From: Acidimicrobiia bacterium
GTDB lineage: Bacteria; Actinomycetota; Acidimicrobiia; Acidimicrobiales; SHLQ01
NCBI GenBank assembly: GCA_029858875.1
Contig: JAOUEE010000005.1
Span: 1 to 36,118, forward strand
Length of the DNA: 36,118 nt
Reading direction: 5' to 3'
The position numbers were made by a program, and so were the translations under genes. Below are positions 24,210-32,554 of this stretch, piece by piece; within the stretch, counting starts at the first letter, position 1; every line of letters begins with the position of its first letter. The notes beneath the pieces are model-generated. The model did no database searches. It worked only from the letters and a program-made list of their open reading frames with translations, and was not told the DNA's origin.

Positions 24210-25964
24210 TCAGAGGTATTGGCCGGTGCCGACCCGTTCGATGCTGCGCCCGCCGCCCGGTGCGGAGTCCTCGCCGTGCGACACCAGGGTGCGCACGTAG
24301 ACGATCCGCTCGCCCTTCTTGCCCGAGATCTTGGCCCAGTCGTCGGGATTGGTGGTGTTGGGCAGGTCTTCGTGCTCGCGGAACTCCTGCGCCACCGCGT
24401 CGAGCAGGTCGTCGGTTCGGATGCCACGGGTACCGCCGCCGAGGATGCGTTTGATGGCCAGCTTCTTGGCCCGGCGGACCACGTTCTCGATCATGGCCCC
24501 CGAGGAGAAGTCCTTGAAGAACATGACCTCCTTGTCGCCGTTCTGGTACGTGACCTCGAGGAAGCGGTTCTTGTCGTCTTCGCGATACATGTCGACGACG
24601 GTCTCTTCGATCATGGCCTGGATGGCCTTGTTGGGATCGCCCCCGCCGAGTGTGGACACCACGTTGTCGTCGATGGGCACGGCGTCGGTGAGGTAGCGGC
24701 CGAAGATGGCCGTGGCCGCGGTTTCGTCGGGTCGCTCGATCTTGATCTTCACGTCGAGGCGGCCGGGGCGCAGGATGGCCGGATCGATGAGGTCTTCGCG
24801 GTTGGACGCGCCGATGACGATGACGTTCTTGAGCGTCTCGACGCCGTCGATCTCGGCCAGCAGCTGGGGGACGATGGTTGATTCGATGTCGGAGCTGATG
24901 CCTGATCCACGGGTGCGGAACAACGACTCCATCTCGTCGAAGAACACGATGATGGGCCAACCCTCGTCGGCCTTCTCGCGGGCTCTCTGGAAGACCAGGC
25001 GGATCTGGCGCTCGGTCTCGCCGACGTACTTGTTCAGCAGCTCGGGGCCCTTGATGTTGAAGAAGAAACTGCGGGCATCGGCGTTGCCGGTGGACTCGGC
25101 CACCTTCTTGGCCAGGCTGTTGGCCACCGCCTTGGCGATCAACGTCTTGCCGCAGCCGGGTGGGCCGTAGAGCAGGATGCCCTTCGGAGCGGGCAGATGG
25201 AACTCGCCGAAGAGATCCTGATGGAGGAAGGGCAGCTCGACGGCGTCGGTTATCTGCTCGATCTGGTCGTCGAGGCCGCCGACATCGTCGTAGGTGACAT
25301 CGGGAACCTCCTCGAGTACCAGTTCCTCGACCTCGGGGCGGGGCAACCGCTCGAGCAGGACCGAGGCTCGGCCGTCGATGAGCACATGATCGCCTGATCG
25401 CAGGGTCTTCGGCGGCACCTGCGCAGCCACGTCGACCACCCGCTCCTCGTCGGCCCGCCCCACGATGATCGCACGGCCATCGCTGAGCACTTCCTTGAGG
25501 GTGGCGATGTCGCCGGTGGTGTCGGCGCTGCGGGACAACACGATGTTGAGGGACTCGTTGAGGGCCACCTCCTGTCCCGGTTCGAGGGTGCCGTCCAGGT
25601 CGGGGTGCACCGCCACGCGGAGCTTGCGGCCCGCGGAGTACACGTCGACGGTGTCGTCGTCGTTGCACCCGAGCACGGTGCCGTAGGCCGAAGGAGGCAG
25701 GGTGAGCTTCTCCACCTCTTCGCGCAACGCCGTGATCTGTTCTCGGGCCTCCCGCAGGGTGTAGGTGAGCTTCTCGTTCTGGGACACGGCCTGGGACAGC
25801 TGTCCCTTCGTCTCGAGGAGCCGTTCCTCGAGCGTGCGTACCCGCTTGGGCGCGTCCTGGAGACGCTGGCGGAGGGTGGCGATCTCTTCTTCGAGGTCTC
25901 GGGCCTGGAGCTGGAGAGCGCGTAGCTCGGCTTCGAGTCGCTGCTGCTCGTTGACGGCAACCAC
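24210..25964 (-). CDS. arc: Proteasome-associated AAA ATPase ARC/Mpa
   Basis: The protein has about 584 residues and forms a hexamer that recognises Pup, unfolds the tagged protein and feeds it to the 20S core. Domains in order: coiled coil (about 8-80), which binds Pup; tandem OB domains, the first with [19 protein letters not shown] module with Walker A GPPGCGKT, Walker [11 protein letters not shown] and sensor/arginine-finger segment AILRPGRLD. The C-terminus GTGQYL is the docking tail for the alpha ring. The start is uncertain: the GTG at 25964 is the only start codon near the coiled coil, but an AGGAGG overlaps it; an ATG at 26078 would add 38 unlikely residues. TAGGGT at 25999-26004 suggests a leader of about 28 bases. 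Confidence 0.94.
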   Translation of the reverse strand: MVAVNEQQRLEAELRALQLQARDLEEEIATLRQRLQDAPKRVRTLEERLLETKGQLSQAVSQNEKLTYTLREAREQITALREEVEKLTLPPSAYGTVLGCNDDDTVDVYSAGRKLRVAVHPDLDGTLEPGQEVALNESLNIVLSRSADTTGDIATLKEVLSDGRAIIVGRADEERVVDVAAQVPPKTLRSGDHVLIDGRASVLLERLPRPEVEELVLEEVPDVTYDDVGGLDDQIEQITDAVELPFLHQDLFGEFHLPAPKGILLYGPPGCGKTLIAKAVANSLAKKVAESTGNADARSFFFNIKGPELLNKYVGETERQIRLVFQRAREKADEGWPIIVFFDEMESLFRTRGSGISSDIESTIVPQLLAEIDGVETLKNVIVIGASNREDLIDPAILRPGRLDVKIKIERPDETAATAIFGRYLTDAVPIDDNVVSTLGGGDPNKAIQAMIEETVVDMYREDDKNRFLEVTYQNGDKEVMFFKDFSSGAMIENVVRRAKKLAIKRILGGGTRGIRTDDLLDAVAQEFREHEDLPNTTNPDDWAKISGKKGERIVYVRTLVSHGEDSAPGGGRSIERVGTGQYL

Positions 25965-25998
25965 CTCCTGGCGTCTGGCCCGATCGGGCGATTCGATG

Positions 25999-26004
25999 AC
26001 CCTA
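25999..26004 (-). promoter_or_regulatory. -10 box (TAGGGT) of arc
   Basis: TAGGGT lies 34 bases before the GTG at 25964. It lies within the long upstream extension of the frame, which argues against the ATG at 26078 as the arc start. Confidence 0.45.
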
Positions 26005-26247
26005 CACGTCCCATTGTCGGCATCGGTGACGCCCCCGATGAGGAAACGACTGGTGATCCCCGGGCCTCCAGCCCCCATGTCGGCCCCACTCCGATGCAGC
26101 CCGAGCCGGGCTCACCGCTAGAGTGCAGCGAGACGGCCGCGTGCGGTCCGCGATCGGTCGTCGCCGGTTTCATACAGTTCCGGTGGCGCCTGGCCGATGG
26201 AGTCACGGCGGCAATCGACATCCCACGGAAAGAGTGAGCAAAACGCG

Positions 26248-26481
26248 ATGAAGGTCTGGATCGATCAGGATCTGTGCACGGGCGATGGACTCTGCGAAGA
26301 GATCGCCCCCGACGTCTTCAAGTTGCTCGACGACGGCCTGGCCTATGTGGCCGAAGGCGACAAGGTGTTCTCCGACCCTGGCGGTCCGGAGGGCCTGGCC
26401 AACGTTCCCGAGGGCCAGGAGGAAGCCGTCATCGAATCCGCCGAGGAGTGCCCCGGCGAGTGCATCTACATCGAGCTCTGA
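26248..26481 (+). CDS. Small ferredoxin (3Fe-4S / 4Fe-4S type)
   Basis: The 77-residue acidic protein carries electrons. It begins MKVWIDQDLCTGDGLCEEIA, giving Cys10 and Cys16 (C-x2-D-x2-C); near the end CPGEC gives two further Cys. The layout resembles the small ferredoxins that serve cytochromes P450, in which the second Cys of the usual CxxCxxC is replaced; here it is Asp. That position favours a 3Fe-4S cluster, though Asp can also ligate a fourth iron. GGAAAGAGTGAG lies upstream of the ATG. The gene is divergent from arc with 283 bases between; no P450 or reductase gene is in the window, so its partner is unknown. Confidence 0.88.
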   Translation: MKVWIDQDLCTGDGLCEEIAPDVFKLLDDGLAYVAEGDKVFSDPGGPEGLANVPEGQEEAVIESAEECPGECIYIEL

Positions 26482-26511
26482 CGCGGCGTCGAGCAGGGGC
26501 GCCGGCCGCAT

Positions 26512-26529
26512 CGCGCCGATCTGGGCGCG
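26512..26529. terminator. Short hairpin between convergent ferredoxin and trmI
   Basis: CGCGCC (26512-26517) pairs with GGCGCG (26524-26529) around a six-base loop, in the 52-base gap between two convergent genes. No T-run follows. Confidence 0.45.
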
Positions 26530-26533
26530 GTCC

Positions 26534-27307
26534 TCAGGCGCCTATCCGGCGGGCGTGGGTGAGAAATCCCGTGTGGGCCACCATGCGGTGGTCGGGGCGC
26601 ACCGCCGCTCCCTCCACGTGCCAGCCGCGGTGGAGCACTTCCAGGGTCTCGGCCAACGCGTAGGGGCCCTCGGCCAGAGCGGCGCGGAACTGCTGGACCT
26701 GCACCATCGACGGCGTGTACGCCACCACGATGCCCCCCGGGCGTAACGCAGTCGCGAGGTGTGGGGTCATGCGCCACGGCTCGGGGAGGTCGAGGATGGC
26801 CCGGTCGAAGGGACCGTGGTCGATGCCTTCGTAGGCGTCGCGTATGTGGAGCTGGTAGCGGTCCTCATCGAAGGCATCGCCGAGGAAGCGTCGCACGTTG
26901 GCCTCGGCTCTGGCGGCGAAGTCCTCACGCAGTTCGTAGCCGACGATGTCGGCGCCGACCCGGAGCAGCGTCGTGGAGGTGGCGCCCGAGCCGATCCCCG
27001 ACTCGAACACCCGAACACCGGGCGCGATGTCGGCCAACAGGAGAATGGGCCCCAGGTCCTTGGGGTAGATCACCTGGGCGCCCCGAGGCATCTTCAGCAC
27101 GAACTCGGACAGGGTCGGTTTGATGGCGGTGTAGCGCGCGCCTCGGCTGGAGGCCACCGGACTGCCTTCGGGCCGCCCGATGATGAGGTCGTGGCCCACG
27201 ATGCCGGCATGGCTGTGGAACTCCTCGCCCGGCACGAGCGTGAACAGGTACCGACGGTTCTTGCGGTCGACGAGCATGACCTCGTCGCCGGCGCCGAAGG
27301 TGCTCAC
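26534..27307 (-). CDS. trmI: tRNA (adenine-58-N1)-methyltransferase TrmI
   Basis: The 257-residue enzyme methylates A58 in the T-loop of tRNA with S-adenosylmethionine and acts as a tetramer. The N-terminal beta domain is followed by the conserved YPKDLGPILLLADI, motif I VFESGIGSGATSTTL, the ribose-binding Glu strand GYELREDF, and catalytic DLPEPW. Length agrees with Rv2118c (about 280), which also lies near the proteasome genes in mycobacteria. I chose the GTG at 27307, 16 bases after the ttuA stop, because the domain begins there; the frame runs on upstream as a shadow of ttuA. It is the last gene of the operon that starts with the PBP4 gene. Confidence 0.93.
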   Translation of the reverse strand: MSTFGAGDEVMLVDRKNRRYLFTLVPGEEFHSHAGIVGHDLIIGRPEGSPVASSRGARYTAIKPTLSEFVLKMPRGAQVIYPKDLGPILLLADIAPGVRVFESGIGSGATSTTLLRVGADIVGYELREDFAARAEANVRRFLGDAFDEDRYQLHIRDAYEGIDHGPFDRAILDLPEPWRMTPHLATALRPGGIVVAYTPSMVQVQQFRAALAEGPYALAETLEVLHRGWHVEGAAVRPDHRMVAHTGFLTHARRIGA

Positions 27308-27323
27308 GATGGGAGGTGGGGGA

Positions 27324-28265
27324 TCACTTGGGTACCCGTCTCTTGCGGTCGAAGTGGATGGGCTGGGGCTCGGTCGCCGCCCCCACCAGGCGGCAGAAGG
27401 CGCACACCTCTGCGCTGGTCGGCGCGCCGCAGCTGCCGCACCGGGTGAGACCGGGGCGATCGTCGTCGCCCGGTGCGAACCGGTCGGCGGCGCGGGCCAG
27501 ATAGCCGAAGTAGAAATCGAACTTCGCCCCGGCAGAGTCCCGTTCGATGGCATTGAGCGCGTCCTTGTAGCGGAGGTGCTTGTTGCCGCCGGCCATGGGG
27601 CACTCGTCGATGAGGTAGTCGATGCCACGGAGCACGCAGTACGCCGCCGTCTCCCGCTCGGTCAGCCGGATCAGCGGTTTGACCTTGCGGGGGAAGCCGT
27701 CACGGGCCTCCAACACGGGGTGCTGCCGGGCCAGGAAGTCGGTGTGCCAGTGCAAGACGTTGCCCATCAGAACCGCCGCTTCGTCGTCGAGGTTGTGCCC
27801 GGTGACCACGGCGTCGAAGCCGCCGTCGAGGGCGGCCTGATCGAAGAGGTGCCGTTTGGACAGGCCACACGCCGAGCACGGCGTGCGGCGGGCGGCGCGA
27901 CTCCCGTGGGGTACGTCGAACCCGTACTCGCGCCGGATGTCGACCTCGTGCAGCGTCAGCCCGCGGTCGTGGGCGAAACGGCGGGCGTGGTCACCGGAGG
28001 AGTCGGAGTAGGCGCCGATTCCGAGTCCGACATAGAACCCCTCGGCCCGGTATCCGAGCTCGATGAGGATGTCCCACACGGCCAGGGAGTCCTTGCCGCC
28101 CGACACGGCCACCAGGACGTGGGCCCCGGGCTCGAGCATCGAGAAGTCCTTGATGGCCTTGGCCGTCTGATCGCGGCACAGTCGCAGGAAGTGGTCGGTG
28201 CAGAAGTTGGCGTTGTGGCGCCGGATGTCGATGATGGCCGGCGCCTTGCACACCCGGCACTTCAT
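27324..28265 (-). CDS. ttuA: tRNA T-loop 2-thiolation enzyme, TtuA-like (PP-loop, 4Fe-4S)
   Basis: The protein has 313 residues. TtuA adenylates U54/T54 of tRNA and inserts sulfur delivered by TtuB. The PP-loop SGGKDS is at 55-60. Cys130 and Cys133 (TPCSACG) and Cys222 (DECPMAGG) fall at the residue numbers that hold the catalytic 4Fe-4S cluster in Thermus TtuA. Zinc fingers flank the core: Cys3, Cys6, Cys22 and His25/Cys30 at the N-terminus, and CGSCG with CAFC at the C-terminus. The related TtcA family, which modifies C32, lacks these terminal fingers. The ATG overlaps the stop of the ttuB-like gene (ATGA), so enzyme and sulfur carrier are coupled. s2T54 is best known from thermophiles. Confidence 0.9.
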   Translation of the reverse strand: MKCRVCKAPAIIDIRRHNANFCTDHFLRLCRDQTAKAIKDFSMLEPGAHVLVAVSGGKDSLAVWDILIELGYRAEGFYVGLGIGAYSDSSGDHARRFAHDRGLTLHEVDIRREYGFDVPHGSRAARRTPCSACGLSKRHLFDQAALDGGFDAVVTGHNLDDEAAVLMGNVLHWHTDFLARQHPVLEARDGFPRKVKPLIRLTERETAAYCVLRGIDYLIDECPMAGGNKHLRYKDALNAIERDSAGAKFDFYFGYLARAADRFAPGDDDRPGLTRCGSCGAPTSAEVCAFCRLVGAATEPQPIHFDRKRRVPK

Positions 28266-28465
28266 GACGCCGCTCCCCCGCTGATGACGCTACGCAGCTC
28301 GACCCGGCTGTCGTCGGGGAGGACCACGTCGCCCGGCACCAACGTTCCGTCCCTGATGACGAGGACGGCCTCGCGGTTGAGGTCGAAATGGGCCAGCAGG
28401 TCGATCACCGAACGTGGACCCTCGACCTCGACCTCCCGCGTGGGGTTGCGAAGGACGACGATCAT
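28262..28465 (-). CDS. ttuB: Sulfur-carrier protein, TtuB/ThiS-like, with masked Gly-Gly (ends GGAAS)
   Basis: The 67-residue beta-grasp protein should carry sulfur as a C-terminal thiocarboxylate to TtuA. It has the compact ThiS/TtuB pattern: [15 protein letters not shown] hairpin, a helix with [11 protein letters not shown], the strand [12 protein letters not shown] and the end SVISGGAAS. Carriers must end in Gly-Gly to be adenylated, but here Ala-Ala-Ser follows, so a protease would have to trim it first. Known examples with extra residues are trimmed by JAMM-type peptidases. No such peptidase or E1-like TtuC is in the window. Start and stop both overlap neighbours by four bases. TtuB is preferred over ThiS or MoaD from its coupling to ttuA. 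Confidence 0.87.
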   Translation of the reverse strand: MIVVLRNPTREVEVEGPRSVIDLLAHFDLNREAVLVIRDGTLVPGDVVLPDDSRVELRSVISGGAAS

Positions 28466-28974
28466 GGGAAGTCGCGAATGGCCTTGCGGTCGAGCTTGTC
28501 GAGGATGCTGAGGGCCTCGACCTCGGACTTGGCCACCCGCCGTCGTTGGCGTCGGCTCAACTGCGACCGATCGAGATCCAGCGGTTCGAGCGGGGTGCGT
28601 CGGGACCCGAGGTCCGCGTTGGCCGCGGCGGCCCGCGTTCGGGTCCGGACGGCCTTGGCCACATTGGCGCGGCTGGGATCGGCATGGGCCCGACGGGCGG
28701 CCCGGTCGGCCTTGGCCGATGCCTTGGCGCCGGCTCGCACCGCCGAGGCGCGGGGCCGTGGTCGCTCGTTGACGATCTCGGTCCAGTGGCCGCTGGAGAC
28801 GCGCTCGCTGTACACCACCGGTGCGGGTCCCGTCTTGGTGATACGCCCGCCGAAGCGGCGGAGTCGGCCGGCGGCGTACACGCCGAGCCACAGCTTCGAT
28901 CCTCCGAGGAGGCCCTTGCGGGTCGCGTTGTACCGGACGTAGCGGCGGAACCCCTTGGGCGTGACGGGCAGCAT
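28462..28974 (-). CDS. Uncharacterised basic protein
   Basis: The protein has 170 residues with a strongly positive charge and no recognised domain. The first 70 residues look folded and contain [20 protein letters not shown] and [13 protein letters not shown]. The middle (about 73-125) is a long Ala/Arg/Lys helix. The end has [16 protein letters not shown]. It could sit at the inner face of the membrane or bind nucleic acid; neither is shown. Similar short proteins occur beside small membrane proteins in actinobacterial operons, from memory. It starts four bases after the stop of the small membrane gene, and its stop overlaps the ATG of ttuB, so it belongs to the same transcript. Confidence 0.75.
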   Translation of the reverse strand: MLPVTPKGFRRYVRYNATRKGLLGGSKLWLGVYAAGRLRRFGGRITKTGPAPVVYSERVSSGHWTEIVNERPRPRASAVRAGAKASAKADRAARRAHADPSRANVAKAVRTRTRAAAANADLGSRRTPLEPLDLDRSQLSRRQRRRVAKSEVEALSILDKLDRKAIRDFP

Positions 28975-28978
28975 CGGC

Positions 28979-29185
28979 TCAGATGCGGCGGATCTCGACG
29001 ATGGTGGACCGCTTGGTGCCCACCCGCTTGCCGACGAAGTACACCAGCAACAACACGAGGATGCCGCCGACGATGCCGGCGGGGATCAGGGTGCTCTTGG
29101 CGCTCTGCGTGCGCTGCTCCACGTTGGACTGCACCTCACGCAGCTTCACCTCGAGGTCATCACGGGTGATGGGGGTGTTGCTCAT
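28979..29185 (-). CDS. Small single-pass membrane protein
   Basis: The protein has 68 residues. An N-terminal charged helix of about 30 residues (DDLEVKLREVQSNVEQRTQ) is followed by one membrane segment (LIPAGIVGGILVLLLVYFVG) and a basic end (KRVGTKRS). The soluble part should lie outside or form a short coiled coil; the basic end favours an inside C-terminus. No family is assigned. Its ATG overlaps the stop of the holin-X-like gene (ATGA at 29182-29185), which suggests that the two membrane proteins are made together. Confidence 0.78.
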   Translation of the reverse strand: MSNTPITRDDLEVKLREVQSNVEQRTQSAKSTLIPAGIVGGILVLLLVYFVGKRVGTKRSTIVEIRRI

Positions 29186-29478
29186 CTACCACTCCTCTTG
29201 ATCAGCATGGCGAACACGGCGCACAGCACCAGTGAGAAGGTGACGGCGATCAGGTAGGGGATCCACGAGAGGTTGCCGGTGACCCAGGATCCGCCGTCCT
29301 GGCCCATCCTGAGGACACCGAGCACGAGGAAGAAGGCCCCCAGGGCCGCGGCGATACCCCCGGGAACGCCGAACTTCAGGTACGGCCCCAGTGCCTTGAG
29401 CGGCTCGATCGTCTCCTGCTTGGCGTAGGCCTTGACGAGATCGACCGCTTCGTTGATCGGGTTTGCGTCCTTCGCCAA
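29182..29478 (-). CDS. Holin-X-like membrane protein (Phage_holin_3_6 superfamily)
   Basis: The protein has 98 residues. An N-terminal amphipathic helix (NEAVDLVKAYAKQETIEPLK) leads to two membrane segments (GVPGGIAAALGAFFLVLGVL and WIPYLIAVTFSLVLCAVFAM) and a basic end. This layout matches the actinobacterial holin-X superfamily, usually chromosomal and of unknown role despite the phage-derived name; nothing else here is phage-like. The start codon is TTG at 29478, supported by GGAGGAGAGG seven to eight bases upstream. The gene lies 81 bases after the LON-domain gene and overlaps the next by four bases. Confidence 0.8.
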   Translation of the reverse strand: MAKDANPINEAVDLVKAYAKQETIEPLKALGPYLKFGVPGGIAAALGAFFLVLGVLRMGQDGGSWVTGNLSWIPYLIAVTFSLVLCAVFAMLIKRSGR

Positions 29479-29559
29479 TGGTGCAGCCTCTCCTCCGAAC
29501 GAGCCGACACCATACCGCGGCGGCCGCCGACGACGTCGAAGGGCGCACCGCGCCGGTGA

Positions 29560-30183
29560 TCAGCGGAACCGGATGCGCGCGTCGAGGACCTCAACCTCTT
29601 CGCTGAGCATGGCGGCGAGCCGACTGGCCCGCGATGACCGGTCCGGGCAGCGCAGCAGCACCTGCTTGTCGAGTGGCCCGATCGGCGCCAGGGACGCGGC
29701 CAGGTCGACCACCACATCCGGCGGGGCATCCAGCTCGAGCGTGGCCGGGGCGGCCGCCTCCCCGAGCTCGGCTTTGCGAGCCAGCGTCGACCGCAGCAAC
29801 GCCTGGCACCGGTCGGCCTCCTCGTGCGTCGCCTCGGGAGGTTCGTGGGGCCATTCGACGGTCAGCGCCCAGGGATGGGGGTCGTCCGGCAGCCACTCGG
29901 TGACCCGGATGCGCTCGGTTCCGACCGCGATCAGCGCATACCGGCCATCGTCGAAGGCCTGCACCTCGCGGATCTCGGCCAGGCAGCCGACGTCGCTTCG
30001 CACATCGTCTCCCCCGACCTCGCTGCCCCGCTCGATGAGGACGACGCCGAACCGGTCGTCGCCTTGCACGACCCGTTCGACCAGGGCCCGGTAGCGGGGT
30101 TCGAACACGTGTAGGGGCAGCGCCCCGAAGGGCAACAGCACCGTGCCCAGCGGGAACATCGGGGTGCGTCGCGGCTCGGTCAC
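29560..30183 (-). CDS. LON substrate-binding domain protein
   Basis: The 207-residue protein is a stand-alone version of the N-terminal domain of Lon protease (PF02190), without ATPase or protease parts. The typical strands are visible: TPMFPLGTVLLPFGALPLHV, FEPRYRALVERV, DRFGVVLIERG, then VGCLAEIREVQAFDDGRYAL. The C-terminal part is helical (ADRCQALLRSTLARKAEL). Such proteins are common in bacteria; they may bind peptides, and their role is unsettled. The GTG at 30183 overlaps the stop of the PBP4 gene (GTGA), so the two are coupled. The frame continues upstream as a shadow of the PBP4 gene. Confidence 0.9.
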   Translation of the reverse strand: MTEPRRTPMFPLGTVLLPFGALPLHVFEPRYRALVERVVQGDDRFGVVLIERGSEVGGDDVRSDVGCLAEIREVQAFDDGRYALIAVGTERIRVTEWLPDDPHPWALTVEWPHEPPEATHEEADRCQALLRSTLARKAELGEAAAPATLELDAPPDVVVDLAASLAPIGPLDKQVLLRCPDRSSRASRLAAMLSEEVEVLDARIRFR

Positions 30184-31598
30184 CCGCTGGGCGATTGTGG
30201 GCCCGCCTGGGCGTAGTCGGGGCCGTCGGGCCAGCTCACGAGGGCGCCGGCCAGCTCCTCCTGGAGAAGCTCGATGGCGGCTGCGTCCAGCAGAGGGCCG
30301 TTGACGACGAAGGCGAAGGTGAGGGTTTCGTCGCTGTGGGACCGGGCCAGGCCGGCCAGGGCGGACACGTCGTCGAGGCTGCCCGACTTGGCCGAGATGC
30401 GGCCGCGTATCGCGTCGTCGAGGAAGCGTCCGGCCAGGGTCCCGGTCTCCCCGCCGACGGCCAGGCTGGTGGCCAACGGGGACTCCGGGCCGTAGTGGTC
30501 GAGCACGCCGGTGAGCGTGGCACAGGTGGTGATGTTGTTGCGCGACAGGCCGGACCCGTCGGCCACGACCACCGTGGGCAGGCCGATGTCGGTCAGGGCG
30601 TCGACGACGACGGCGGCGCCGCCGGTCGTCGAGCCGAGAACGTCGTCGGCCACCGCCAACTCCTTCAACAGGAGCTCGGCCGTCGTGTTGTCGCTGTCGG
30701 TGTTCATCTGGAGGAGCACCTCGGCCAGCGCGGGCGAATCGACGGTCGCCACCGTGGTGGCGGTTGCGGGCACCGGTCCCGAGCCCGACCCTTCGGTGAT
30801 GCGAACACCTCTGGCCTCGAGCAGGTCGTCGAAGACGGCGGCGCCGTGAACGGCCGGGTCCTCGGCCGGCCTGGCCGAGAGATTGTCCGGGGTGTCGAGG
30901 GGGAACGACTCGAAGCCGTCGTTGACCATCAGGGCCGACAATGGTCCCGCTCGATTGGCGGCCGCGATCCCCTCCGTCCACGACCCCACCGATCGGGCCG
31001 TGTCGTAGCGGGATTCGTCACCGACGACCCCGCCCTGGATCTCGGTGAGGCCGGCCGCGACCACGTCGTCGGCCAACTGCTCCAGGTCGGTGGCCGGCCG
31101 AGCGTTGGGGAATCGGGCCAGGTATGTGGGGGTATCGAGGGCGGGGTCGCCGCCGCCGATCAACCAGAGGTCTCCGACCAGGATGCCGTCGGCCCCGATC
31201 GGGGTCGTGACCCGTACCTCGGTGGTGAAGTGGTGGTCCTCGCCGAGAGTCTCGAGGGCGGCGGCCGAGGTGAGGAGCTTCTGGGTGGACGCAGGCACGA
31301 CCCATCGGTCGCCGTTGTGGGCGTACACCTCGGTGCCGCCCCGCCTCACCACGAGACAGCTCCCGTCGGGACTGCGGGCCACGATGTCGTCGAGCAGCCC
31401 GGCGAGGGCGGCGTCGGCCTGGGGTTCCACCAGTAGCGCGGGCAGTCGGCGTGGCGACAGCACCGGCGTGGCGGCAGCTCGCGTGGGCTGGTCCGAAGCA
31501 CTCGATCGGTGATCGGATCGCTGGTCGGCGACCACCGCACCGACGACTGCGCCGAGGATGATCACGACCAGCACGGCGGGAAGCAGCACGCGTCGCAT
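30180..31598 (-). CDS. dacB: D-alanyl-D-alanine carboxypeptidase/endopeptidase (PBP4, peptidase S13)
   Basis: The 472-residue cell-wall enzyme trims or cuts peptide crosslinks of peptidoglycan. An N-terminal hydrophobic segment (LLPAVLVVIILGAVVGAVVA, about 5-24) serves as signal or anchor. The three active-site motifs are present: STQK with Ser104 and Lys107, SRN in GSGLSRNN, and KSG in AKSGSLDDVSALAG, a variant of the usual KTG. A large insertion between the first two motifs is normal for S13. The ATG has TAGCCT nine bases upstream and is the head of the eight-gene minus-strand operon down to trmI. The linkage to tRNA-modification genes is positional, not functional, as far as can be seen. 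Confidence 0.92.
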   Translation of the reverse strand: MRRVLLPAVLVVIILGAVVGAVVADQRSDHRSSASDQPTRAAATPVLSPRRLPALLVEPQADAALAGLLDDIVARSPDGSCLVVRRGGTEVYAHNGDRWVVPASTQKLLTSAAALETLGEDHHFTTEVRVTTPIGADGILVGDLWLIGGGDPALDTPTYLARFPNARPATDLEQLADDVVAAGLTEIQGGVVGDESRYDTARSVGSWTEGIAAANRAGPLSALMVNDGFESFPLDTPDNLSARPAEDPAVHGAAVFDDLLEARGVRITEGSGSGPVPATATTVATVDSPALAEVLLQMNTDSDNTTAELLLKELAVADDVLGSTTGGAAVVVDALTDIGLPTVVVADGSGLSRNNITTCATLTGVLDHYGPESPLATSLAVGGETGTLAGRFLDDAIRGRISAKSGSLDDVSALAGLARSHSDETLTFAFVVNGPLLDAAAIELLQEELAGALVSWPDGPDYAQAGPQSPSG

Positions 31599-31607
31599 GT
31601 CGGGCTC

Positions 31608-31613
31608 AGGCTA
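31608..31613 (-). promoter_or_regulatory. -10 box (TAGCCT) at the head of the dacB-trmI operon
   Basis: TAGCCT ends nine bases before the ATG of dacB at 31598, with no Shine-Dalgarno between. All seven downstream genes lie within 81 bases or overlap. Confidence 0.5.
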
Positions 31614-31764
31614 TGCGGTCCGGGGACGGAGGCGGCGCCGGGTAACCGTCGGGCGGCGATCGGGGTCTGACCGGCGAGGAGGTGGAGGCCATGATCCCGA
31701 ACCAGCCGAATCGCAGGTCCGACGCCGACCGACATCGAGCCATCGTCGCACCGGGAGTGGCGCC

Positions 31765-32538
31765 GTGACCCGAACCGTGCTGGTGGCCGTGACGGTCGGG
31801 TTCGCCGTCACCCAGGTCGCCAACTTCGCCACCACGATCTACCTCCACCGGACGCTCGCCCATCGCGCCCTCACCCTGCATCCCTCCATGGCCGTGGGAT
31901 TCCGGGTGCTCATCTGGGTGACCACCGGGATCCGGCCCCGCCAGTGGGCCGCGGTGCACCGCAAGCACCACGCCTTCACCGACCGACCCGAGGATCCGCA
32001 CTCCCCGGCCCGACTCGGGTGGGTGCGGGTGCAGCTGACCAACGTGATGCTCTACCGCAGGGTCGCCCGCGATCGCGAGCAGGTCGTTCGCTACGCCGGT
32101 CGCGACCTTCCCCCCGACCGTCTGGACCGACTGTTGTTCGACCATGCGCTCCTCGGCCTCGGCCTCGGCTGGGCGGTGTTGATCCTGCTGTGCGGGTGGC
32201 CCATCGGGGTGTCTGCCGGACTCTTCCATGTCGTGCTGTACCTCGGGTTGTCCGGGTCGGTGAACGCCGTGGCCCACACCTTCGGTCCCCGCCCCTACGA
32301 CAACTCGGCAACCAATGTGCGCTGGCTGGCCTGGATGACCGCCGGCGAAGGACTGCACAACAATCATCACGCAGCGCCCACGTCGGCCCGCTTCGCGTTG
32401 GCTCCGGGGGAGATCGACCTCGGATGGTATCCGATCCGGTTCCTCGAGGCGCTGGGACTGGCCGGTGTGCGTCACCGGCAGCCGCACTTCGTCTCCTCCC
32501 GGCACCCGGCCGATCGCCGGCATTCCGACCACGGCTGA
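31765..32538 (+). CDS. Membrane fatty acid desaturase
   Basis: The 257-residue membrane protein introduces a double bond into an acyl chain using a diiron site. The three histidine boxes are complete: HRTLAH at 28-33, HRKHH at 65-69 and HNNHH near 200. Hydrophobic segments lie before box 1 and between boxes 2 and 3, as in acyl-CoA delta-9 desaturases, though at 257 residues it is short for that group and resembles the compact bacterial form. There is no cytochrome b5 fusion. The GTG at 31765 has GGGAG seven bases upstream; residues before it are Arg-rich shadow. It is divergent from dacB. Regiospecificity cannot be judged. Confidence 0.92.
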   Translation: MTRTVLVAVTVGFAVTQVANFATTIYLHRTLAHRALTLHPSMAVGFRVLIWVTTGIRPRQWAAVHRKHHAFTDRPEDPHSPARLGWVRVQLTNVMLYRRVARDREQVVRYAGRDLPPDRLDRLLFDHALLGLGLGWAVLILLCGWPIGVSAGLFHVVLYLGLSGSVNAVAHTFGPRPYDNSATNVRWLAWMTAGEGLHNNHHAAPTSARFALAPGEIDLGWYPIRFLEALGLAGVRHRQPHFVSSRHPADRRHSDHG

Positions 32539-32554
32539 AGCACGGTCGAGCCGG

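Noticed and set aside
29182-29478. Prophage remnant suggested by a holin-like protein
   Set aside because: Holin-X proteins are common chromosomal genes in actinobacteria, and no lysin, structural, integrase or attachment sequence is present.
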